NCBI RefSeq assembly: GCF_900100005.1
Contig: NZ_FNEB01000008.1
Location: 62,001 to 126,000, forward strand
Origin: Lutimaribacter saemankumensis
GTDB taxonomy: Bacteria > Pseudomonadota > Alphaproteobacteria > Rhodobacterales > Rhodobacteraceae
Length of the DNA: 64,000 nucleotides
Direction: 5' to 3'
The notes under the pieces were generated by a model, which was given only the letters and a program-made list of their open reading frames with translations, made no database searches and was not told the origin of the DNA. A program made the position numbers and the translations under genes. Shown here in pieces: positions 1 through 8,668 of the stretch; within the stretch, counting starts at the first letter, position 1, and every line of letters begins with the position of its first letter.

Positions 1-17
1 ACCGATCCGGCCATGGC

Positions 18-728
18 TTACCCCTTTGCGAAATCGTGCAGTATTGCGGCCAGATCGCGCGGTTTCGCGAAAAACGGCGAATGTGCGCAATCCATCGTGA
101 CGACGTGATCGGCGGGCCAGTCCTGCGTCATCGTCACCTGGTATTCCGGCGGGATCGTGCGGTCGTCGGCGCAGCGGATGTAGCGGCGCGGGACATGGGC
201 CGAGCGATCCGTGATCTCGACCGGAACCGAGGTCGGCTGCGTGGCCTGGACGCAGAGGTTTTCGGCGGCGTAGTCGACTGTGCCGGGCGGGCAATCGTGA
301 TAGAACAGATCGTGCAGGTCCGCGCGGGGCACCGTCCAGCCCTTTTTGTCTTCGGTCATGCGGATATGCGGCAGTAGCGGCTGATAGGGCGCTTCCATGC
401 GCATCTGCGACAGGCTGAGGCCCGGTTTGGGCACATAGGCGCAGAGATAGATCAGCATCTGCACCTTTTCCGGTGCGCGTTCGGCGGCGAGCGTGATCGG
501 GTAGCCGCCCATGGAATGACCGACCACGATCGCGGGTGCGTCGAGCGCGTCCACGACGGCATCGGCATAACCGTCCAGCGTGACCTCGGAATACGGGGTT
601 TTGTCCTGCCCGTGGCCGGGCAGGTCGATGGCATGTGCGGTGTGCCCCAGCGCGGTGAGTTCGGGGATCACGTCGCGCCAGCACCAGGCGCCATGGGCCG
701 CGCCGTGGATCAGAAGAAAATTGCTCAT
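18..728 (-). CDS. alpha/beta hydrolase (MES-type esterase-like)
   Basis: This 236-residue protein has the full alpha/beta-hydrolase fold. The N-terminal LLIHGAAHGAWCW supplies the oxyanion-hole HG, the nucleophile elbow VVGHSMGG lies near residue 70, and the terminal DCAHSPFFAKP supplies the catalytic histidine. The HGAxHGxWCW opening is typical of the methylesterase/salicylate-binding-protein-2 group, which cleaves small carboxylic esters. It is the last gene of the minus-strand run that begins with pobA, 43 bp after the HugZ-like gene. That suggests, but does not prove, release of aromatic acids from esters for the protocatechuate pathway. The substrate is unknown. Confidence 0.85.
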   Translation of the reverse strand: MSNFLLIHGAAHGAWCWRDVIPELTALGHTAHAIDLPGHGQDKTPYSEVTLDGYADAVVDALDAPAIVVGHSMGGYPITLAAERAPEKVQMLIYLCAYVPKPGLSLSQMRMEAPYQPLLPHIRMTEDKKGWTVPRADLHDLFYHDCPPGTVDYAAENLCVQATQPTSVPVEITDRSAHVPRRYIRCADDRTIPPEYQVTMTQDWPADHVVTMDCAHSPFFAKPRDLAAILHDFAKG

Positions 729-771
729 GCCCGGTCTTTTCGCACGGATTGCGGGGAACGGGAACAGGGCT

Positions 772-1260
772 TCATCGCGCGATGTCCTGGGCCGTCAGGC
801 GGTATGCCTTGCCGAATCCGCCGTTCAGCAGCGCATCGGTGATATCAAAGCGCACAAGGCGGAAATCGGCGAAGTCGATATAGAGTTTGGATTTCGGCCG
901 CAGTTGCAGATAGCGGGCACGCATGGCCGCGTGGGCGGGATCGTCGTGCCCGATCATGATCGCGCGGGCATGCAGCGTCAGGCGGGGATGGGTGAGCGGG
1001 TCACCCTTGTCGCCCGGCTCGCCAACCAGCAGGGCGCAATCGGGCGTGACCTCCAGCGCCCGGGTGTGCGGCGCAAGCGATGAGATCAGGCTGACCGGAG
1101 CGCCGTCGCTGTCGGTTGCCATAGCGATGCGGCTGACGGACGGCAGGGTGGTTCCCGGGCGTATCACCGCCAATGCGGCATGGGTGGCCGACGCGATCAG
1201 GTCGCGCGCGGTTTGGCGGGCCGTGTCATCGGCAGGTTGGAAGGGGTCATTGTCGGGCAT
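772..1260 (-). CDS. HugZ-like FMN-binding split-barrel protein
   Basis: The 162-residue product reads as a pyridoxamine-5'-phosphate-oxidase-like split barrel of the HugZ/heme-utilisation group. It has an N-terminal helix (TARQTARDLIASATHAALA), then a core with PSVSRIAMATDSDGAP and SSLAPHTRALEVTP, and a conserved C-terminal YIDFADFRLVRFDITDALL stretch. Relatives bind FMN or heme, but the length is short compared with HugZ proteins carrying a second domain, so haem oxygenase activity should not be assumed. It follows pcaG after a hairpin and precedes the esterase-like gene. No clear Shine-Dalgarno sequence precedes its ATG. Confidence 0.75.
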   Translation of the reverse strand: MPDNDPFQPADDTARQTARDLIASATHAALAVIRPGTTLPSVSRIAMATDSDGAPVSLISSLAPHTRALEVTPDCALLVGEPGDKGDPLTHPRLTLHARAIMIGHDDPAHAAMRARYLQLRPKSKLYIDFADFRLVRFDITDALLNGGFGKAYRLTAQDIAR

Positions 1261-1279
1261 TGTGCGCGGCGCGGGTGTC

Positions 1280-1301
1280 GGGGCGGTTCAGGCACCGCCC
1301 C
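1280..1301 (-). terminator. hairpin after pcaG
   Basis: An 8-bp perfect stem (GGGGCGGT/ACCGCCCC) with a 6-nt loop lies just downstream of the pcaG stop. No T-run follows on the minus strand, so it could be a weak or Rho-assisted terminator, or an mRNA 3'-end stabiliser separating the pca genes from the two downstream genes. Confidence 0.45.
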
Positions 1302-1309
1302 GCTTCTTG

Positions 1310-1909
1310 TCAGATGTCGAGGAACACGGTTTCACCTTCGCCCTGAAGGCGGATGTCGAACCGGTAGGCGCCCGGACCCGTCTTTTTGGCGATCAGCGTC
1401 GGCACGCGATTGCGCTGTTCGATCCGTGACAGGAGAGGATCGTTTTCGTTGTCCTCATCCTCGAAATAGATGCGGGTGTGCAGGCCGATATTGATCCCGC
1501 GTGCGGCGATCCAGACCGAGATATGCGGCGCCTGGGCCGCCCCGCCGCGTGTCGGGGTCGGTCCCGGTTTCACGGTGCGCAGGGTGAATTCGCCGCTGTC
1601 CTTGTCGGCGGCGAAGCGGCAGAACCCGCCGACCTTGGGATCGGCACCGTCCTGCCCGGGGTATTTGCCCGCCGCATCGGCCTGCCAGCTTTCCAGCAGC
1701 GCATCTCGCAGCGCCCAGCCGGTGCCGTCGATCACCTGGCCGGTGATGGTGACGATTTCCCCCTTGGCGCCGTCTTCGATGGGCGAAAACCCGAGATCTT
1801 CGGGATAGACGCCGTCGATGCCCGCGAAAGTGGGGATGCAGCCGATATGGACGTAGGGCCCCCCGGTTTGCGAGGGCGTTTCGATCAGCGTGTCGAGTGG
1901 CTGGGTCAT
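1310..1909 (-). CDS. pcaG: protocatechuate 3,4-dioxygenase alpha subunit
   Basis: PcaG is the non-catalytic partner subunit of protocatechuate 3,4-dioxygenase, which cleaves protocatechuate between its two hydroxyls to beta-carboxy-cis,cis-muconate. The sequence shows the family opening TPSQTGGPYVHIGCIP, the central LLESWQADAAGKYPGQD and the IYFEDEDNENDPLLSRIEQRN segment. The start chosen (ATG at 1909) lies one base after the pcaH stop, giving 199 residues, the usual length; the longer reading frame would intrude into pcaH. It is translated with pcaH as a cytoplasmic heteromer. Confidence 0.95.
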   Translation of the reverse strand: MTQPLDTLIETPSQTGGPYVHIGCIPTFAGIDGVYPEDLGFSPIEDGAKGEIVTITGQVIDGTGWALRDALLESWQADAAGKYPGQDGADPKVGGFCRFAADKDSGEFTLRTVKPGPTPTRGGAAQAPHISVWIAARGINIGLHTRIYFEDEDNENDPLLSRIEQRNRVPTLIAKKTGPGAYRFDIRLQGEGETVFLDI

Positions 1910-1910
1910 C

Positions 1911-2642
1911 CTACATCCCCTCAAGCTTGTTTTCGAACATGGTCTGACGGCGGCCGCGCAGGACGATGTCGAACTTGTAGGCCAGGAAATCGAGCGGCCG
2001 GGCCATCGTCATGTCGAGCGGCGCGACCAGCCGGTCGAGCTGACTGCGTTTCTTGATCGTCGCGGCGATGGGGCAGCGGTCGATCAGCGGGTCGCCTTCG
2101 AAATACATCTGGGTGATCAGGCGCTGGCCGAAGCTGTGACCGAAGACCGAGATGTGGATGTGCATGGGCCGCCAATCGTTCGCGCGGTTGGGCCAGGGAT
2201 AGGCGCCGGGGCGGATGGTCAGGAACTGGTAGCGGCCCTGATCGTCGGTGATGGTGCGCCCGCAGCCGCCGAAATTGGGATCGAGCGGGGCGAAATACGT
2301 ATCCTTGATATGGCGATACCGCCCGCCGGCATTGGCCTGCCAGATCTCGATCAGGGTGTTTGGCACGGGGCGGCCGTATTCGTCCATGACGCGGCCATGC
2401 ATCAGGATGCGTTCCCCCACCGCCGGTTTGCCGGGGTCGCCGCTGAAGTTCAGGATCAGGTTGTTGTCCAGCGGGCCCAGCATCGAATGGCCGAAACGCG
2501 GGCCGGTTTCCTCGCTCGGGGTGGATTCCATGGACAGCAGCGGCCATTTCGGGCTGCGCGGGACGGAGGTCTTGTAGTCCGGGTCGTAAGGGACGGGGTG
2601 CATGTCCCTTTGCCGAGGGACCAGGGGGCCCAGATCGGTCAT
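1911..2642 (-). CDS. pcaH: protocatechuate 3,4-dioxygenase beta subunit
   Basis: PcaH (243 residues) carries the non-haem Fe(III) site of the intradiol dioxygenase. Visible landmarks are EIWQANAGGRY, GCGRTITDDQGRYQFLTIRPG, then AYPWPN with a ligand-type tyrosine and RPMHIHISVFG with the two histidine ligands. The start overlaps the pcaC stop in an ATGA junction, and the stop abuts the pcaG start, so the three are translationally coupled. The reaction is intradiol ring opening of protocatechuate. Confidence 0.96.
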   Translation of the reverse strand: MTDLGPLVPRQRDMHPVPYDPDYKTSVPRSPKWPLLSMESTPSEETGPRFGHSMLGPLDNNLILNFSGDPGKPAVGERILMHGRVMDEYGRPVPNTLIEIWQANAGGRYRHIKDTYFAPLDPNFGGCGRTITDDQGRYQFLTIRPGAYPWPNRANDWRPMHIHISVFGHSFGQRLITQMYFEGDPLIDRCPIAATIKKRSQLDRLVAPLDMTMARPLDFLAYKFDIVLRGRRQTMFENKLEGM

Positions 2643-3019
2643 TCGTTTTCCTCCATCTCGGCATAGGTCTGTTTTGCCAGTTTCAGCGCGTGGTTCGCGC
2701 GGGGCACGCCGGCGTAGATCGCGACGTGCTGGAACGCTTCGAGCACATCGGTCTTGCTGGCGCCGGTGCGTGCGGTGGCGCGGATGTGCATCGGGATTTC
2801 CTCGAAATTTCCGGTGGCCGCCAGCAGCGCAAGCGTCAGCATCGAGCGTTCGCGCGGGCTGATGCCGTCGGATGCCCAGACGGTGCCCCAGGCGCCTTCG
2901 GTGATCAGGGTCTGGAACGGTTCGTCGAACGGGGTCTTGGCGGCTTCGGCGCGGTCCACATGGGCGTCGCCCAGAACGGTGCGGCGCATCTCCATGCCCC
3001 TGTCGTAGCGATCAGACAT
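2639..3019 (-). CDS. pcaC: 4-carboxymuconolactone decarboxylase
   Basis: A 126-residue CMD-family protein (MSDRYDRGMEMRRTVLGDAHV start) that decarboxylates gamma-carboxymuconolactone to beta-ketoadipate enol-lactone. Family landmarks are TEGAWGTVWASDGISPRERSM, LALLAATGNFEEIPMHIRAT and the C-terminal AIYAGVPRANHALKLAK. The ATG at 3019 was preferred because it gives the normal length and overlaps the pcaD end by 8 bp; the longer frame (to 3097) would run well inside pcaD. Its stop overlaps the pcaH start. Confidence 0.94.
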   Translation of the reverse strand: MSDRYDRGMEMRRTVLGDAHVDRAEAAKTPFDEPFQTLITEGAWGTVWASDGISPRERSMLTLALLAATGNFEEIPMHIRATARTGASKTDVLEAFQHVAIYAGVPRANHALKLAKQTYAEMEENE

Positions 3020-3799
3020 GGCCGGTGTCCCGGATGAAGTCATTGAGGATGCGGGCGTATTCGTCGGGTTTTTCGACGCATGGCAGGTGGCCAGCACCGC
3101 GGATCAGTTCGAATTTCGATCCGGGGATCAGGTCGACCGTTTCCCGCACGAGATCGGGCGGTGTCGAGCCGTCCTCGGACCCGGCTATACCCAGTGCGGG
3201 CAGGCGCAGGCCGCTGGTCGGCGTGTAGAAATCGGTGCCGGAAATCGCAGCCGAGCAGCCGGCGTAGCCATCGAGCGTCTGCCGCACCAGCATGTTGCGC
3301 CAGGCGTGAAATTCGTCGGTCTTGCGGAAAGGGGCCGAAAACCAGCGTTCCATGATCGCGTCTGCCAGCGCTTCGATCCCGCCCTTGTTCACGGCGGCGA
3401 TGCGGTCATCCCACATCTCGGTGGTGCCGATCTTGGCGCCGGTGTTCGACAGCACCACGGCGCGCACCATGTCCATGCGTTTGACCGCAAGGCCCTGCGC
3501 GATCATTCCGCCGATCGACAGGCCCACCAGCAAGCAATCGCGCACGCCGAGGTGATCGAGCAACTGTTCGAGGTCGCCGACCAGCGTGCCCATCTTGTAG
3601 GGGGCGGGGGTCGCCTGGGTCAGGCCGTGACCGCGCTTGTCGTAGCGGATGATGCGCAGCCCGGCGGGCTGCATCGGCACGATCTTGTCCCAAAGGCGCA
3701 GGTCGGTACCCAGAGAGTTGGCGAAAACGATGGGCGCGCCGTTCGGGTCGCCTTCGTCGGTGTAGTGGACCTTGAAACCATTCAAATCTGCAATGCGCA

Positions 3800-3800
<1 letters not shown>
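3012..3800 (-). CDS. pcaD: 3-oxoadipate enol-lactonase
   Basis: PcaD hydrolyses beta-ketoadipate enol-lactone to beta-ketoadipate. The 262-residue alpha/beta hydrolase shows FANSLGTDLRLWDKI at the oxyanion region, DKRGHGLTQ, the nucleophile elbow VGLSIGGMIAQGLA, and a terminal GAGHLPCVEKPDEYA with the catalytic histidine. Its start overlaps the pobA stop by one base. It is encoded apart from pcaC here, not as a pcaL-type fusion. Confidence 0.95.
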
Positions 3801-4978
<1,178 letters not shown>

Positions 4979-4993
4979 CTATTCGCTGATGGC

Positions 4994-5022
4994 AGGATTC
5001 CAAAAGTAGTTTACTATGTCAA
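4994..5022 (-). promoter_or_regulatory. putative pobA promoter with palindromic operator
   Basis: Reading the minus strand, TTGACA (complement of 5017-5022) is followed at once by the 10-bp perfect palindrome TAGTTTACTA (5007-5016). At 17-bp spacing the -10 would be AATCCT, which is a poor match. A consensus -35, weak -10 and a palindrome inside the spacer suggest a regulated promoter, probably for an aromatic-acid-responsive regulator encoded elsewhere. The regulator family cannot be told from this. Confidence 0.45.
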
Positions 5023-5111
5023 TTAAATTCTGGCAGCGAGGGGTGCGGGGGGCGATATCCCCGCGCTGTGCCGTCTTTGGAACCGTGTGATTATCGGATA
5101 GCATCGCGATC

Positions 5112-5780
5112 ATGTGTGGACGTTTCGCCCTGACCTTGCCCCCCGACGCGATGGCGCAGTTGTTCAACGCAACGCTGGCCAACGACTTGCCGGATGTGCC
5201 CGATTACAACATCTGCCCGACCACGCGGGTCTTTTCCGTTGTGTCCGGCGAGGGCGGGCGGCGGATCGGGGCAATGCGCTGGGGGTTCCTGCCGCATTGG
5301 TACAAAAGCCCCACGGACGGGCCGCTATTGATCAATGCGCGGGCTGAAACGATTGCCGACAAACCTGCTTTCCGAAGCGCGGTACGCAAGCGGCGCTGCC
5401 TGATCCCGGCAGACGGGTTCTACGAATGGGAAAAGAACGGTGATGGTCAGCGCCTGCCCTGGTACGTCACGCGAAGTGACGGGCAGCCGATGATTTTCGC
5501 CGCCGTCTGGCAGATGTGGGGCCCGGAGGAAGCCAGGATGCCGACCTGTGCCATCGTCACGACCGAGGCGAGCGCGGATATTTCCGCAATCCATCACAGG
5601 CAGCCGGTGATCCTCGAGCCGGATCAATGGGGACTGTGGCTGGGCGAGGAGGGCACAGGGGCCGCAAAATGCCTTCAGGCCGCCCCTGAAGGCAGCCTGA
5701 CTGCATGGCGTGTCGATCCACGCGTCAATTCGAACCGCGCCGAGGGGCCGGATCTGATCCGGCCGCTGGCATCGGTTTGA
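5112..5780 (+). CDS. SRAP-domain protein (YedK/HMCES family)
   Basis: SRAP proteins form a thiazolidine cross-link with abasic sites in single-stranded DNA through Cys2, shielding them during replication. Here Cys2 follows the initiator Met (MCGRFALT), and the family blocks MRWGFLPHWY, NARAETIADKPAFRSA, CLIPADGFYEWEK and the active-site HHRQPVIL are all present. The 222-residue length is normal. It is divergent from pobA and monocistronic; no clear ribosome-binding site precedes the ATG. Whether it belongs to an SOS-like response is not visible. Confidence 0.93.
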   Translation: MCGRFALTLPPDAMAQLFNATLANDLPDVPDYNICPTTRVFSVVSGEGGRRIGAMRWGFLPHWYKSPTDGPLLINARAETIADKPAFRSAVRKRRCLIPADGFYEWEKNGDGQRLPWYVTRSDGQPMIFAAVWQMWGPEEARMPTCAIVTTEASADISAIHHRQPVILEPDQWGLWLGEEGTGAAKCLQAAPEGSLTAWRVDPRVNSNRAEGPDLIRPLASV

Positions 5781-6188
5781 TCACTCGTCGAGCGGCGGCG
5801 GGGCGAAGCTAAGGACGCCGCGCATCTTCTTGCCGTCTTCGTCGCTGTCGGCAATCTGCTCGGCGTCGGTCACGCCTTCGCCGAAGCTTTCGCCGCTGTC
5901 ATCGTCGGCGAAAGACTTGCCGAAATATTCGTTCGGCATGCCTTCGGTGACGGTCAGGGTGTATTCCTCACCGGTGTGCAGGTTTGGTGTCACGAAGTGG
6001 AACGTGTCGCCGAACACCTTACGCGGCACGTCGTCGGCGTTGTAGATCACGACCGTGTCACCTGGCTGGACGTAGGTAATTTCGGGGTAAAATGCACCGG
6101 CAACAATGGCGACTTCATGCTCGGTCGCATATGCGCTACCGGAAATCAGACCCAATGCAAGCGCCGCGGCAGCAGTTTTGCGTAGCAT
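5781..6188 (-). CDS. secreted cupredoxin-like protein without copper ligands
   Basis: The 135-residue precursor starts with a clear signal peptide (MLRKTAAAALALGLISGSAYA, cleavage about residue 21). The mature domain resembles a small cupredoxin-type beta-sandwich: VAGAFYPEITYVQPGDTVVIYNAD, then HFVTPNLHTGEEYTLTV. There is no cysteine, so a type 1 copper site is excluded. The C-terminal third is very acidic (FADDDSGESFGEGVTDAEQ). The ATG at 6188 was chosen because it places the signal peptide at the N-terminus and has a Shine-Dalgarno-like AGGAG upstream. It converges directly with the SRAP gene. Function unknown. Confidence 0.7.
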   Translation of the reverse strand: MLRKTAAAALALGLISGSAYATEHEVAIVAGAFYPEITYVQPGDTVVIYNADDVPRKVFGDTFHFVTPNLHTGEEYTLTVTEGMPNEYFGKSFADDDSGESFGEGVTDAEQIADSDEDGKKMRGVLSFAPPPLDE

Positions 6189-6302
6189 GTTGTATCTCCT
6201 GTCAACAAGCGCCCCACCCGTCACAGAATCATGATTGAAGGGATATGCGCGAAATGCGGCAAGAATAGGGCAGCCCCGCCCCGAGGCCGCCGCCAGCCCT
6301 GA

Positions 6303-6602
6303 TCAGGCCGGATCTGCGGGCGGCAGCAGGGTTTCCCAATGCTCCCCCATGGCCACGATACAGGATGTGCCGTTGGCGTAGCTTTGCACAAGCGTCCAGT
6401 CGCCGCTGCGCGGAGAAATCCAGACTTGCAGAATGGCATCCGGGCCGCGCAGGCCCTGTCCATGCTTTTCGGCGCCATGAGTCTGCGTCAGCCGTTGTTC
6501 CAGCCGCGCGGTGTCATCGCAGATGACATCAGCCAATTGGGCGCTGGCGCAAAGCGGAGCGAGCGAAAGACTGGCGGCGAGAATTGCGAGTTTCATGCGC
6601 AT
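6303..6602 (-). CDS. small secreted hypothetical protein
   Basis: A 99-residue protein with an N-terminal signal peptide (MKLAILAASLSLAPLCASAQ) and a mature part of about 77 residues carrying two cysteines (DVICDDTARL and NGTSCIVAMG) that could form a disulfide in the periplasm. The C-terminal half has SPRSGDWTLVQSYANGTSC and GEHWETLLP. No family is recognised. Start could be the first ATG (6602) or the one two codons later. It is followed by about 115 bp with no further gene. Confidence 0.65.
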   Translation of the reverse strand: MRMKLAILAASLSLAPLCASAQLADVICDDTARLEQRLTQTHGAEKHGQGLRGPDAILQVWISPRSGDWTLVQSYANGTSCIVAMGEHWETLLPPADPA

Positions 6603-6724
6603 GCGAGGAGCCTAGCACCGGGGCGGGCGATTTGTAACGGTTTAATGACATCCTGTGGACAGTTCGAAAAAGCCCATGAATGCCAATCGCTTCGTATGGC
6701 GTGCCGCCATTGCGGGGCAGGCAT

Positions 6725-6775
6725 CTGTCACAGCTTTGTTTCAAAAGCTTCAAAAGCCTGAGTCAAAACCGTCAA
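6725..6775 (+). promoter_or_regulatory. putative Pho box array upstream of phnC
   Basis: Five heptamers start exactly every 11 bp (6725, 6736, 6747, 6758, 6769): CTGTCAC, TTGTTTC, GCTTCAA, CTGAGTC, CCGTCAA, separated by 4-bp spacers AGCT, AAAA, AAGC, AAAA. The first and last are close to the PhoB heptamer CTGTCAT, and the 11-bp phase with A/T-rich spacers is the PhoB-dimer architecture. It lies 50 bp upstream of the phnC ATG, so PhoB control under phosphate limitation is likely. The middle repeats are degenerate. Confidence 0.55.
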
Positions 6776-6825
6776 GAAACTTTGTCGCGCGCCCGGTATC
6801 CGCCCTGCAGAAACCGGGGGATGCG

Positions 6826-7638
6826 ATGCTTGAAGTACGATGCCTGACAAAGGCCTTTGGCGAAAAGACTGCGGTGGACTCGGCGAGTTTCACGGTCGAC
6901 CGCCCGATGATGATCGGCGTCATCGGCCGTTCCGGGGCGGGGAAATCCACGCTCCTGCGCATGCTGAACCGCCTGAGCGATGCCACGACGGGTGCGATCC
7001 TTTTCGAAGGGCGCGACATCACCACCTTGCGGGGCGCAGATCGGCGTGAATGGCAGTCGCGCTGTGCGATGATCTTTCAGCAGTTCAACCTTGTTCCGCG
7101 CATGGATGTCGTGTCGAACGTGCTGCACGGGACGCTGAACCGCCGCTCGACCCTTGCGACGATGTTCAACCTGTATCCGCAGGCCGACATTCACCGGGCG
7201 ATAGAAATCCTGGACCGTCTTGGTATTGCGGAACAGGCACCGAAACGTGCCGAGGCGCTTTCCGGCGGTCAGCAGCAGCGCGTCGCGATTGCCCGCGCGC
7301 TGATGCAGGATCCGGCCGTGATCCTTGCGGACGAACCCATCGCCTCGCTCGATCCGATGAACGCACAGATCGTCATGGAGGCGCTTCGCCGTATCCATGA
7401 AGAGGACGGGCGCATGGTGATCGCGAACCTGCACACGCTGGACACCGCGCGGCGGTATTGCGACCGGGTGATCGGAATGCGTGACGGGCGCATCGTGTTC
7501 GACGGCACGCCCCAACAGCTTACGACGGGCGTCGCGCGCGACATCTACGGCGCCGGCGCCGGCTTTTCCGAAGCCGCGACTTCCACCGAAATCGAAACGC
7601 TGGACAGGACGAAACCGCGCAGCGCGGTCCCTGCCTGA
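6826..7638 (+). CDS. phnC: phosphonate ABC transporter ATP-binding protein
   Basis: PhnC energises phosphonate uptake with PhnD and PhnE. The 270-residue protein has Walker [10 protein letters not shown] (about residues 34-42), the Q-loop [13 protein letters not shown], the signature [16 protein letters not shown] and Walker [14 protein letters not shown]. The ATG at 6826 was chosen because it starts the [12 protein letters not shown] sequence typical of PhnC; the open frame continues 57 codons upstream only because no stop intervenes, and that part contains the Pho-box-like array. It opens the phnCDE1E2 operon. Confidence 0.94.
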   Translation: MLEVRCLTKAFGEKTAVDSASFTVDRPMMIGVIGRSGAGKSTLLRMLNRLSDATTGAILFEGRDITTLRGADRREWQSRCAMIFQQFNLVPRMDVVSNVLHGTLNRRSTLATMFNLYPQADIHRAIEILDRLGIAEQAPKRAEALSGGQQQRVAIARALMQDPAVILADEPIASLDPMNAQIVMEALRRIHEEDGRMVIANLHTLDTARRYCDRVIGMRDGRIVFDGTPQQLTTGVARDIYGAGAGFSEAATSTEIETLDRTKPRSAVPA

Positions 7639-7695
7639 GCCAGTCGCCCGCCCGCAGACGCGCGGGCAAAACCCCATCACGCAATGGAGATGATG

Positions 7696-8601
7696 ATGAA
7701 AAAGACCCTCGCCCTTATCCTGGCCACCACCGTGCTGACCGGCGCGGCACACGCGCAGGACATCACCGAATTCCGTATCGGCATCCTGGGTGGCGAAAAC
7801 GCGCAGGACCGGATGAACAGCTATTCGTGCCTGCAGGACTATGCCGCGGAAGAGCTGGGCGTCGAAGTCAAGCTGTTCGCGCCCGCCGACTACAACGGCG
7901 TCATCCAGGGCCTGCTGGGCGGCACCATCGACATGGCCTGGCTGGGTGCGTCGGGGTATGCTGCAACCTACCTGCAGGATCCCGAAGCGGTCGAACCGGT
8001 GCTGGTCAAGGTCAACATGGACGGCTCCATCGGCTACCACTCGATCGGTTTCGCCCGCAAGGATTCCGGCATCACCTCGCTGGAAGACATGAAGGGCAAG
8101 GTGTTCGGTTTCGGCGATCCGAACTCGACCAGCGGCTACCTGATCCCGTCGATCGAGATTCCGGCGCAGACCGGCGCCTCGATGAAATCGGGCGATTACT
8201 TCGGTGAGGTGAAGTTCACCGGTGGGCACGAACAGACGATCGTCGCGGTCTACAACGGTGACATCGACGGCGGCGTGACCTGGGCGGATGCGCAGGGCAA
8301 CTGGGAAGACGGCTATAACTCGGGCGCGCTGCGCAAGGCCGTGGATGCGGGCCTCGTCGACATGAACGAGCTGGTGCAGATCTGGAAATCCAAGGTCATC
8401 CCCGAAGGCCCCGTCGTTCTGCGCAAGGCGCTGCCTGCCGAGGTTAAGGCCAAGATGACCGCGCTGGTCGACGGTCTGCATGAGCGTGACCAGGAATGCG
8501 CCTATGGCGTTGCAGCCGGTGAAACGCTGGGCTTCCAGCCGGTCGATCACGAAACCTATCTGTCGGTGATCGAGGCGCGTAAGGCCAAGATCGGCGGCTG
8601 A
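7696..8601 (+). CDS. phnD: phosphonate ABC transporter substrate-binding protein
   Basis: PhnD is the periplasmic phosphonate receptor. It has a signal peptide (MKKTLALILATTVLTGAAHAQ) and the family features FRIGILGGENAQDRM, FAPADYNGVIQGLLGG, AWLGASGYAATYL, FGDPNSTSGYLIPS and VTWADAQGNW. Four in-frame ATGs lie within 15 bp (7684-7698); GGAG at 7686-7689 best fits initiation at 7696, giving 301 residues. A strong intrinsic terminator follows the gene, which would let it be made in excess over the permeases. Confidence 0.94.
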   Translation: MKKTLALILATTVLTGAAHAQDITEFRIGILGGENAQDRMNSYSCLQDYAAEELGVEVKLFAPADYNGVIQGLLGGTIDMAWLGASGYAATYLQDPEAVEPVLVKVNMDGSIGYHSIGFARKDSGITSLEDMKGKVFGFGDPNSTSGYLIPSIEIPAQTGASMKSGDYFGEVKFTGGHEQTIVAVYNGDIDGGVTWADAQGNWEDGYNSGALRKAVDAGLVDMNELVQIWKSKVIPEGPVVLRKALPAEVKAKMTALVDGLHERDQECAYGVAAGETLGFQPVDHETYLSVIEARKAKIGG

Positions 8602-8621
8602 TCCGTCCTGATGACACAGAC

Positions 8622-8651
8622 CCGGCGGCCCATGGTGGCCGCCGGTTTTTT
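8622..8651 (+). terminator. intrinsic terminator/attenuator between phnD and phnE1
   Basis: A 9-bp perfect GC-rich stem (CCGGCGGCC/GGCCGCCGG) with a 6-nt loop (CATGGT) is followed directly by six T residues. It lies inside the phnCDE operon, 20 bp downstream of the phnD stop and 17 bp upstream of phnE1, so partial read-through is the likely mode. Confidence 0.8.
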
Positions 8652-8668
8652 CCGATCCGAGGTACCCT

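Noticed and set aside
6655-6825. 57-codon N-terminal extension of phnC
   Set aside because: It covers the Pho-box-like array, and PhnC proteins begin at the MLEVRCLTK-type sequence.
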